Below are positions 1 to 5,452 of a stretch of 6,419 nucleotides of DNA, one piece after another. Location: contig JAUWDP010000065.1 of assembly GCA_030608725.1 (NCBI GenBank), positions 1-6,419 on the forward strand. Direction: 5' to 3'. The notes below the pieces were generated by a model. The model was not told the DNA's origin. It saw nothing but the letters and a program-made list of their open reading frames with translations, and did not search any database. The DNA is from Candidatus Bathyarchaeota archaeon. GTDB taxonomy: Archaea; Thermoproteota; Bathyarchaeia; TCS64. Made by a program: the position numbers and the translations under genes. Position 1 is the stretch's first letter, and every line of letters begins with the position of its first letter.

Positions 1-936
1 ATGATCGGCCAGATCCAGGTCCTGGAGATCCCCGACATGGACAAGGCCATCAAGGCCATCCAGGACTCCAAGGACAAGCTCCTCCAGCTCGCCAACGAGC
101 AAGACCCCATCCTCGTCAAGTTCGGCGGAGGAGCAAGGGACATCGAGCACAGGGTCCTCGAGACTGAGGCCGGCAAGATGCTCATACTCCACCTCCTCGT
201 CGACTGCAGAGACGCCATGGGCGCTAACGCAGTCAACACAATGTGCGAAACCCTCGCACCCCTAGTCAACGAGATCACCGGCGGACGCGTCCTCCTCCGC
301 ATCATCACCAATCTAGCCGACAGACGCCTCACCAAAGCCGAGACAACCGTCAAGAAGGAGAACATCGGCGGAGAACACGTCGTCGACGACATAGTCGCAG
401 CCTGGGCATTCGCCGACGCCGACCCCTACAGGGCCTCCACCCACAACAAGGGCATCATGAACGGCGTCATCGCCGCCGCCCTCGCAGTCGCCCAAGACCA
501 CAGAGCCATCGAAGCAGGAGCCCACGCCTACGCCGCCCAGACAGGCCGCTACAGATCCCTCAGCAAGTGGAGCAAGAACAAGAACGGCGACCTCGTCGGC
601 GTACTAGAGATGCCCATGGCAGTCGGCATCGTCGGAGGAGCCACACGCACCCACCCCACCGCCCGCCTCGCCCTTAAGATAATGGGCGTCACCAAAGCCC
701 TGAAACTCGCAGAGATATTCGTGGCAGTCGGCCTCGCCCAGAACCTAGGAGCCCTACGCGCCCTCGTCCAGGAGGGCATCCAGCACGGCCACATGCGCCT
801 CCACGCCCGCAACCTCGTCGTCATGGCCGGAGCCGAGGGCGAAATGATAGCCAATGCCGTAACGCTCATCGTTGAATCCGGAGACATCCGCTTCCCCAAG
901 GCCCAGGAGATCGTCAACAAGCTTAAAGAAGGATGA
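1..936 (+). CDS. Class II HMG-CoA reductase, 5'-truncated by window edge
   Basis: It reduces HMG-CoA to mevalonate with two NAD(P)H in the cytosol, the committed step to isoprenoid ether lipids. The visible 311 residues match the catalytic and C-terminal part of the class II (Pseudomonas mevalonii-type) enzyme. DAMGAN (71-76) is the nucleotide-binding motif, THNKGIMNG (147-155) holds the catalytic Lys150, VAQDHRAIEAG holds Asp166, and HMRLHARN (264-271) holds the catalytic His268. Family members run to about 420-430 residues and carry the catalytic Glu in an ENVIG-type motif upstream of this part. The ATG at base 1 is therefore almost certainly an internal Met and roughly 110-120 residues are missing to the left. 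The stop TGA overlaps the ATG of the next gene (ATGA at 933-936), which suggests one transcript. Codons are extremely C-ended: nearly all Val are GTC. Class II enzymes often prefer NADH; the cofactor cannot be decided here. Confidence 0.95.
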   Translation: MIGQIQVLEIPDMDKAIKAIQDSKDKLLQLANEQDPILVKFGGGARDIEHRVLETEAGKMLILHLLVDCRDAMGANAVNTMCETLAPLVNEITGGRVLLRIITNLADRRLTKAETTVKKENIGGEHVVDDIVAAWAFADADPYRASTHNKGIMNGVIAAALAVAQDHRAIEAGAHAYAAQTGRYRSLSKWSKNKNGDLVGVLEMPMAVGIVGGATRTHPTARLALKIMGVTKALKLAEIFVAVGLAQNLGALRALVQEGIQHGHMRLHARNLVVMAGAEGEMIANAVTLIVESGDIRFPKAQEIVNKLKEG

Positions 937-1460
937 CGCAGCAGAGACCCCCCATGACCATCCTCATCGACGACGCAGGCTACGGAGACCTCCTCCACGG
1001 CGCAGTCATAGGAGCCTACAGGCCCGAGACGGACGACTTCGTCTACGACGTCGTCCACGTCAAGCACTTCCAGAAACCCCTCTTCAAAAAGCAGACCTAC
1101 AGGGACGAGACCGCACTCATCGCCCAGAAACTAGTCAAACGACTGAACCCAAGAAAAGACGAGAAGATAGAGATCTGCAGAGGAGACATCCTCGACAAAG
1201 CCGCGGTCAACCTCAAGAAATCATACGGAGAAGAGATAGTAGAAAGAGTCAAGGTCGAGGGACGGGCACAGGACCTCATAGAAGGAGCCTACCTCGACGA
1301 GATACGCAACCTCGGCTACGAACCCATCCCCGACAGAACCGAGAAATGGAGCAAAAGCTTCTGGCACATGTACAGATGGCTAAAAGCCAACCCCAAGATG
1401 ATCAAGTACGCCAAGACGGGATGGCCCAGACTCACCAAGAACAACCTCCTCAGAATATAA
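933..1460 (+). CDS. Conserved-looking protein of unknown function, possibly RNase H-like
   Basis: I do not recognise a named family for this 175-residue soluble protein. It has no signal peptide or membrane segment. The start at 933 forms an ATGA overlap with the HMG-CoA reductase stop, and AAGAAGG directly precedes it. A second Met at 954 sits just before the hydrophobic strand TILIDDAG and is a credible alternative start, though nothing like a Shine-Dalgarno precedes it. Visible motifs are LIDDAGYG (11-18), followed by a second strand AVIGAY; a basic and aromatic stretch HFQKPLFKK (45-53); IEICRGDILDKA (79-90); and a C-terminal basic and aromatic part with KWSKSFWHMYRW (138-149) and AKTGWPRL (160-167). 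Asp13 or Asp14 on strand 1, Glu59 on the first helix and Asp85 or Asp88 after a later strand resemble the RNase H-fold catalytic layout, but this is inference. The basic C-terminus would suit nucleic-acid binding. Codon use matches its upstream partner. Confidence 0.8.
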   Translation: MTQQRPPMTILIDDAGYGDLLHGAVIGAYRPETDDFVYDVVHVKHFQKPLFKKQTYRDETALIAQKLVKRLNPRKDEKIEICRGDILDKAAVNLKKSYGEEIVERVKVEGRAQDLIEGAYLDEIRNLGYEPIPDRTEKWSKSFWHMYRWLKANPKMIKYAKTGWPRLTKNNLLRI

Positions 1461-1463
1461 CAT

Positions 1464-1473
1464 CCTTTTATTC
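1464..1473 (+). promoter_or_regulatory. Possible TATA box for the Trm112 gene
   Basis: CTTTTATT at 1465-1472, in the 41-base gap after the preceding stop, is a T/A-rich box centred about 34 bases before the ATG at 1502. Archaeal transcription starts about 25 bases after the box, which would leave a leader of under 10 bases. That agrees with the absence of any Shine-Dalgarno before this ATG. It could equally be read through from the upstream pair of genes, and the T-run might act as a weak terminator. Confidence 0.35.
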
Positions 1474-1501
1474 AACTACCACCACAAAATATCGACAGAC
1501 C

Positions 1502-2059
1502 ATGAAGCCATGGCTCCTGAACATACTCGCATGCCCCATAGACAAGCACCACCCCCTGGACGCCTACTTCTTCCGCTGGGAGACAAGCGCGGAGGAGATC
1601 AAGGAGCTGAAAGCTGAGGCAACGCAGCCCTCAGACGAGCTCAAGAAGAAGCACAAGCAACTCGCAAAGCAACTGACCGACGGGACGATAAGCCCCCCCG
1701 CAATAAGCAAGATAGTGGACGCGTCCGGCGTAAACGACGCCGCAGACATGCTAACCATCACCAAGGAAAAGATAGCCCAACTGGAGGGCGAGAAGACGGA
1801 GGAGCAGCTCCTGAAAGACCACGCCGACGACTTAGACACCCTCTACAGGTACCTGAACATGATGGAGGTAGACACAGGGCTCCTCGTATGCCCCGAATGC
1901 GGACGCTGGTACCCCATAGGGAGCGCCGTCGAGACCATCCCCGAGATGCTCCCGGACGACCTCCGGGAGAAGGACAGAGACCTGAAATGGCTCGAGGAGT
2001 GGCGGCAGCTGGTCCCAGAACACGTCATAACAGACGGGAAACCATACAACCTATCATAA
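1502..2059 (+). CDS. Trm112-family methyltransferase activator, long form with helical insertion
   Basis: Trm112 proteins are small zinc-binding partners that stabilise and activate SAM-dependent methyltransferases modifying tRNA, rRNA and release factors. This 185-residue protein opens with MKPWLLNILACPIDKHHPL, the family's N-terminal strand and knuckle, and ends the fold with GLLVCPECGRWYPI (126-139) and ETIPEMLPDDLRE (144-156), the family's C-terminal signature. Between them, about residues 25-122 form a highly charged, helix-rich insertion with Glu/Lys heptad-like stretches, in the place where eukaryotic Trm112 carries its helical domain. Bacterial homologues are about 60 residues, so this is a long form. 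Zinc ligands look incomplete: Cys130 and Cys133 are present, but the first pair is Cys11 and Asp14, with His16 and His17 nearby. The ATG at 1502 is chosen because homology begins there; the open frame continues upstream to 872 only as an overlap with other genes. A short helical tail follows the signature. Confidence 0.9.
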   Translation: MKPWLLNILACPIDKHHPLDAYFFRWETSAEEIKELKAEATQPSDELKKKHKQLAKQLTDGTISPPAISKIVDASGVNDAADMLTITKEKIAQLEGEKTEEQLLKDHADDLDTLYRYLNMMEVDTGLLVCPECGRWYPIGSAVETIPEMLPDDLREKDRDLKWLEEWRQLVPEHVITDGKPYNLS

Positions 2060-2340
2060 TATTCGCGGACGCCAACCGACCCCACCAAGTCGTTCATAAT
2101 AATATTTGTATGTCTAAAGAGATCACGAACTAAACGATAAAAACAATAAACTATAACGTAGCCCACGGGTGCGACTAACATCTTAAAAGCGTGGACCAAC
2201 AGCCCTGGATGGAATCTCCCGAGCATGATGGTATGACCTCTTAAGAACCCCCAATAATTTTAGTTGCGCCCACCCTCTTACCAAAAGCAGAGGTCCATCC
2301 CTAGAAAAAAGTATTAAAAGAATTTTTTAAGAGAGGACGG
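2060..2340. other. Convergent intergenic region with no gene found
   Basis: This 281-base A/T-rich stretch lies between the Trm112 stop and the porB stop. I find no tRNA, no C/D-box RNA with proper C and D boxes, and no credible open frame. A frame running out of the Trm112 gene on the - strand is an antisense shadow. Small features are a GACCTCT (2235-2241) / AGAGGTC (2289-2295) inverted pair with a long loop, CTTAAAAG at 2182-2189 resembling a TATA box without a gene to serve, and the A/T inverted repeat listed separately. Confidence 0.6.
2303..2330 (-). terminator. Likely T-rich terminator of the POR operon
   Basis: About 11-40 bases past the porB stop, the transcribed sense reads T-rich: TTAAAAAATTCTTTTAATAC and then a run of T. 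An A6 run at 2305-2310 and a T6 run at 2323-2328 form an A/T inverted repeat, so it might also stop transcription arriving from Trm112 on the other strand. Archaeal termination depends mainly on U-rich tracts, so a weak stem is not a problem. No GC stem is present. Confidence 0.5.
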
Positions 2341-3315
2341 TCATAGACCCGCCTTCTCTAGGAGGATCTCCCACCTGTGGTCGACCCCATCCTGGATACT
2401 CTTCAGCAGGTCGTCCCGCCTCTCAGGCCTGAACAGGTGGCGGAAACGCCCCTGCCCGCTCAGATACTCCTCCACGGGCTTCTTAGTCTCAGGCCTCTTG
2501 GCGATCCCCAGGCTCGGAGGCGAGAGCTCGTAGACAGGCCTCCCTCCCTCGAGCCTGCACTCATACAGTGGGAACAGGCAGGTCTGGACTGCCAACCTCG
2601 ATATCTCTATGGTCTTCTCCGTCGAGAAACGCCAACCCCGAGTGCAAGGGACGATGGCGTGAAGGAACGCCGGACCCTCGGCCTCTATGGCCCTACGGGC
2701 TTTCTGCATCACATCCAAGGGCCAGGCCGCGCTCAAAGTGGCCACGTACGGGATATTGTGGGCGATGACTATCTCATCGATGGGCTTCTTCCACTCCCGC
2801 TTCCCGGGTATCACCTTCCCTGCTGGACTGGTGGTCGTCGAGGCGGCGAAAGGCGTCCCACCGCTCCTCTGTATGCCTGTGTTCATGTAAGCCTCGTTAT
2901 CCAGAAGCACGTAGGTGAAGTCATGGCCCCGCTCAAGGGCTCCGGAGAGTGCCTGGAGACCGATATCGTATGTCCCCCCGTCCCCAGCGATGGCAATAAC
3001 ATCCAGTGTCTCATACTTGGCCAGAGGCCCCTTTCCCCTACGCCTCATCGCCCTGTAGGCGGCCTCGATGCCGCTCGCGTTCGCGGCGGCGTTCTCAAAG
3101 GCCGTGTGAATCCAAGGCAGGTTCCACGAGGTGTACGGAAAGATTGAGGTCGCGACCTCTAGGCAGCCCGTGGCGCTAGTAACAATCGTCGGCCCCCTGG
3201 TCGCCTTAAGAACCATCCTGACGATGATGGACTCGCCGCAGCCAGCGCAAAGCCTGTGACCCTGTGAGAGACCATCTGGTTTCCTCACTGCTTCTCTGAG
3301 CGTCATTCGTGACAT
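2341..3315 (-). CDS. porB: Pyruvate:ferredoxin oxidoreductase beta subunit
   Basis: This subunit binds thiamine diphosphate and a [4Fe-4S] cluster and forms the active site with PorA for oxidative decarboxylation of pyruvate to acetyl-CoA with reduction of ferredoxin. Numbered from the chosen ATG, it has CAGCGE (23-28), ATGCLEV with Cys51, and Cys224 in PCTRGW, the four-Cys cluster set. The TPP motif starts at GDGGTYDIG (111-119) and ends near DNEAYMNTG (139-147). The C-terminal KKPVEEY-GQGRFRHLF resembles Pyrococcus PorB as I recall it, favouring pyruvate over branched 2-oxoacids. Length is 324 residues, normal for the family. Three starts are stacked: GTG at 3321, ATG at 3318 and ATG at 3315. 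AGGAGGTG at 3328-3321 overlaps the GTG, lies 4 bases from the first ATG and 7 from the second, so 3315 or 3318 is preferred. It is the last gene of the operon. Confidence 0.95.
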   Translation of the reverse strand: MSRMTLREAVRKPDGLSQGHRLCAGCGESIIVRMVLKATRGPTIVTSATGCLEVATSIFPYTSWNLPWIHTAFENAAANASGIEAAYRAMRRRGKGPLAKYETLDVIAIAGDGGTYDIGLQALSGALERGHDFTYVLLDNEAYMNTGIQRSGGTPFAASTTTSPAGKVIPGKREWKKPIDEIVIAHNIPYVATLSAAWPLDVMQKARRAIEAEGPAFLHAIVPCTRGWRFSTEKTIEISRLAVQTCLFPLYECRLEGGRPVYELSPPSLGIAKRPETKKPVEEYLSGQGRFRHLFRPERRDDLLKSIQDGVDHRWEILLEKAGL

Positions 3316-3320
3316 CATCA

Positions 3321-3328
3321 CACCTCCT
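3321..3328 (-). promoter_or_regulatory. Strong Shine-Dalgarno for porB, overlapping the porA stop
   Basis: AGGAGGTG is a near-perfect anti-16S match. It overlaps the porA TAG stop (3329-3327) and includes the first base of the upstream GTG candidate start, which argues against that GTG and for one of the two ATGs at 3318 or 3315. Confidence 0.75.
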
Positions 3329-4541
3329 ACGTCCTGACTCCCACATAGTTCACCTTATGGGAGACTCTTCCCTTCTCCTTAATCTCCAAAAGACTCTCGA
3401 ATATTCCTCTTAATAGCTTGGGACTCGCATCTCGCCCACCAAGACCGTGGATATAATCTGCTATCAGGGGCTTCTCAGCCTCATCGAAAAACGTCGTCAC
3501 GACATCCTCGAACAAGGGCCCCCCAGGTGAGCCGAAGCTGATGGCTTTATCCAGAACACCAAGGACAGGCGTCTCTCCCAGAGCCTCGATGAGAGCCTCC
3601 GAAGGGAAAGGCCTGTACACCCTCATCTTAACCAGACCCGCTTTCACGCCCTCCTTCCTGAGCTCATCGACCACGTATCGGACAGTTCCCATCGTAGACC
3701 CAAGGCCCAGAAGAGCTACCTCTGCGTCCTCCATCATGTATGAATGCAGGAGACCATAAGAACGCCCGGATATCTTCTCGTATGCTGCATCAACCTCGGG
3801 AATTACCTTTAAAGCATGATCCATGGCTTCCACCTGCTGAAGCTTGTGCTCGAAGTAGTAGTCCTGGAGGTCTACGGGCCCCATGGTGAGGGGTACCTCC
3901 GGGTTGAGCCTGAACTCAGTCTTGCCTGCGTGGCCCTCTACCTCTATGAACTCTCTCTCACCGACGAAGGCCTTCACGACCTCGTCTGGGAGGGTGAGGA
4001 CATTCTCCATCGTATGGCTGAGCGTAAAGCCATCCAGACAGACCATGACGGGGAGCTGGACGTCCGGGTGCTCCCCCATCCTCCAAGCCTCCAAGCAGGC
4101 GTCATAGACCTCTTGACCGTTCTCACAGTAGATCTGGATCCATCCACTGTCCCGGGCTCCCATGGAGTCGCCATGATCGCTATGGATGTTAAGGGGCCCA
4201 CTGAGAGCCCTGTTGGCCACAGCCATTACTATCGGCAACCTCAGACCCGAGGCTATGTACAGGATCTCCCACATCAGAGCTAAGCCGGCGGACGCTGTAG
4301 CTGTGAAAGCCCTCGCCCCCGCAGCGGCGGCTCCCACACAGCTGCTCAGGGCGCTGTGCTCCGACTCAACCGCCACGAACTCGGTGTCGACCTCTCCATC
4401 TGCTACGTACTCGCTATATTTTTCGACAATGATGGTCTGAGGCGTGATGGGGTAAGCCGCCACAACGTCCGGGTTCACCTGTTTCGTGGCGTAGGCCACG
4501 GACTCGTCCCCGTTTATGCCCATGAGAATCTGTTTCTTCAT
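3327..4541 (-). CDS. porA: Pyruvate:ferredoxin oxidoreductase alpha subunit
   Basis: PorA provides the pyrimidine-binding and 2-oxoacid-binding domains of the POR heterotetramer. The 404-residue product has GDESVAYA (11-18), the pyruvate-binding YPITP (30-34), and GARAFTATASAG after a strictly POR-like VESEHSA helix. Further on are SDHGDSMGARDSGWIQIY, LPVMVCLDGFTLSHT, and, in the C-terminal domain, SFGSPGGPLFEDV. The RDSGWIQ segment is the version usual in pyruvate enzymes, but substrate choice between pyruvate and other 2-oxoacids needs comparison. The start at 4541 is chosen over the longer frame to 4598. It overlaps the porD stop as ATGA, it is preceded by GGTGAT about 7 bases upstream, and the extra 19 residues before it are unlike the family. 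Stop to porB start is 11-17 bases depending on the porB start chosen. It was probably translated by coupling to porD. Confidence 0.95.
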   Translation of the reverse strand: MKKQILMGINGDESVAYATKQVNPDVVAAYPITPQTIIVEKYSEYVADGEVDTEFVAVESEHSALSSCVGAAAAGARAFTATASAGLALMWEILYIASGLRLPIVMAVANRALSGPLNIHSDHGDSMGARDSGWIQIYCENGQEVYDACLEAWRMGEHPDVQLPVMVCLDGFTLSHTMENVLTLPDEVVKAFVGEREFIEVEGHAGKTEFRLNPEVPLTMGPVDLQDYYFEHKLQQVEAMDHALKVIPEVDAAYEKISGRSYGLLHSYMMEDAEVALLGLGSTMGTVRYVVDELRKEGVKAGLVKMRVYRPFPSEALIEALGETPVLGVLDKAISFGSPGGPLFEDVVTTFFDEAEKPLIADYIHGLGGRDASPKLLRGIFESLLEIKEKGRVSHKVNYVGVRT

Positions 4542-4816
4542 ATCGTAATCACCATAGTAATACAACTGACGGGGCACTCCTCTGCGCAGATCCCACAACC
4601 CTTGCAGTAGTCTATATCAACACTAGGATGGCCTTCCTCCCCGATACTGATGGCCCCCTCAGGACAGTAAAAGTGGCAGAGCGTACACTTTGTACACTTA
4701 TCCCTGTCGAATTCAGGCTTGGTAATTCCCCAATCGCCTGTTTTATAATCTTTCGACGACTTCGTTGAAACTGCTCCCCTAGGTAGCTCCCTCCATCCCG
4801 GTTTTCTCACGCTCAT
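4538..4816 (-). CDS. porD: Pyruvate:ferredoxin oxidoreductase delta subunit, 2[4Fe-4S] ferredoxin type
   Basis: PorD carries two [4Fe-4S] clusters that pass electrons from the PorAB active site to free ferredoxin. The 92-residue protein has an N-terminal tail of about 35 residues, then CTKCTLCHFYCP (Cys41, 44, 47, 51) and CKGCGICAEECP (Cys71, 74, 77, 81), both the full CxxCxxCxxxCP pattern. An extra Cys85 follows the second motif. WGITKPEFD (29-37) before the first cluster is typical of POR and VOR delta subunits. The ATG at 4816 overlaps the porG stop as ATGA, and GAGGAGG lies about 10 bases upstream. Its own stop overlaps the porA start as ATGA, so the three genes are translationally chained. 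Length is normal for the family. Confidence 0.95.
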   Translation of the reverse strand: MSVRKPGWRELPRGAVSTKSSKDYKTGDWGITKPEFDRDKCTKCTLCHFYCPEGAISIGEEGHPSVDIDYCKGCGICAEECPVSCITMVITI

Positions 4817-5373
4817 CCCTTCACGCCCTCCTCGTAAGCCTTCTGGATAACCTCAATGTTAGGGCCTTGGATGCTCCCAGTAAATCTATTCTTAACTACT
4901 TGCATCAAAGATTCAAGCTTCACAAGGCCAGTGGCCTTAACAGTAGTGCCAAGCATTGCCGTATTAGTTATCGGTCGACCAATGATATTCATCGCTAATG
5001 TCGTGGCGTCTACGACCCAGATCTCGACATCTTTCAGTCCAAGTCTTGTTCCCAGATCCGTGGAAGATAGATCAGTATTTACGACAAGTACGGTTTCAGG
5101 TTTCACGCCTTCAGTAACAGCTGGCCCAAGTAGCGTTGGGTCAAGGACCACGACTACGTCTGGCTCGTATACGCTGGAATGTATGTGAATGGGATTATCG
5201 CTTATGCGTGTGAACGCCGTTATCGGGGCGCCGGCTCTTTCAGGGCCGAAGGCTGGGAAGCTCTGAATGTACTTCTCCTCTTTCAGGGCGGCCTGAGCGA
5301 GGAGGAGGGAGGCTGTCCAGGCGCCTTGGCCACCTCGGCCGTGGAACCGGACCTCTTTGAGTCCTAATGCCAA
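4813..5373 (-). CDS. porG: Pyruvate:ferredoxin oxidoreductase gamma subunit
   Basis: PorG is the domain III-like subunit of archaeal POR, needed for the complex and CoA access. The 186-residue product shows the family signature HGRGGQG (11-17) right after the N-terminal strand, FGPERAGAP (42-50), then DPTLL, DATTLA and GRPITNTAMLG, all usual for gamma subunits. Length is normal (about 180-190). The start is TTG at 5373, supported by AGGAGA at 5386-5381 with 8 bases of spacing and by homology beginning within a few residues. No ATG or GTG lies closer to that site in frame. It heads the operon; its TGA overlaps the porD ATG. A likely promoter lies in the gap to pyrF. Confidence 0.94.
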   Translation of the reverse strand: MALGLKEVRFHGRGGQGAWTASLLLAQAALKEEKYIQSFPAFGPERAGAPITAFTRISDNPIHIHSSVYEPDVVVVLDPTLLGPAVTEGVKPETVLVVNTDLSSTDLGTRLGLKDVEIWVVDATTLAMNIIGRPITNTAMLGTTVKATGLVKLESLMQVVKNRFTGSIQGPNIEVIQKAYEEGVKG

Positions 5374-5380
5374 GTGGTAA

Positions 5381-5386
5381 TCTCCT
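5381..5386 (-). promoter_or_regulatory. Shine-Dalgarno deciding the TTG start of porG
   Basis: AGGAGA lies 8 bases before TTG at 5373, in a gap otherwise A/T-rich. It supports the rare TTG as the real initiation codon. Confidence 0.7.
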
Positions 5387-5413
5387 GTAATTAGAAAGAT
5401 TTGAATTTCAGGG

Positions 5414-5421
5414 TATTAAAG
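5414..5421 (-). promoter_or_regulatory. Probable TATA box of the porGDAB operon
   Basis: On the - strand this reads CTTTAATA in the 79-base gap between the pyrF stop and porG start. It would place transcription start near 5392, leaving a leader of about 19 bases that includes the Shine-Dalgarno. GTTATC immediately upstream is a modest BRE-like sequence. The alternative is read-through from pyrF, since no clear terminator follows it. Confidence 0.5.
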
Positions 5422-5452
5422 GATAACCCATACAAAGTTAGTTTGGTATATA

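Noticed and set aside
243..677. Arg/His/Pro-rich open frame inside HMG-CoA reductase
   Set aside because: A shadow frame produced by GC-rich, C-ended codons of the real gene; no recognisable domain.
872..1501. Upstream extension of the Trm112 frame (395 residues in all)
   Set aside because: It is an Arg/Pro-rich low-complexity translation overlapping HMG-CoA reductase and the 933-1460 gene in another frame; family homology begins exactly at the ATG at 1502.
1843..2226. 127-residue - strand open frame across the Trm112 3' end and spacer
   Set aside because: Mostly antisense to Trm112, no Shine-Dalgarno; the hydrophobic N-terminal part comes from A/T-rich spacer.
2160..2260. tRNA-like gene in the spacer
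   Set aside because: No acceptor stem pairing, no T-loop GGTTCRA motif and no anticodon arm could be built on either strand.
2221..2300. C/D-box RNA suggested by ATGATGG at 2225-2231
   Set aside because: The C box is imperfect, no CTGA D box follows at a suitable distance, and no C'/D' pair is present.
2377..3147. 256-residue + strand open frame opposite porB
   Set aside because: Antisense shadow of porB with no recognisable motif or ribosome-binding site.
3816..4283. 155-residue + strand open frame opposite porA
   Set aside because: Antisense shadow of a clearly identified gene, with no domain or initiation signal.
4542..4598. Longer porA start adding 19 residues
   Set aside because: The extension lies within porD in another frame, is unlike PorA N-termini, and the ATG at 4541 has a ribosome-binding site and an ATGA overlap.
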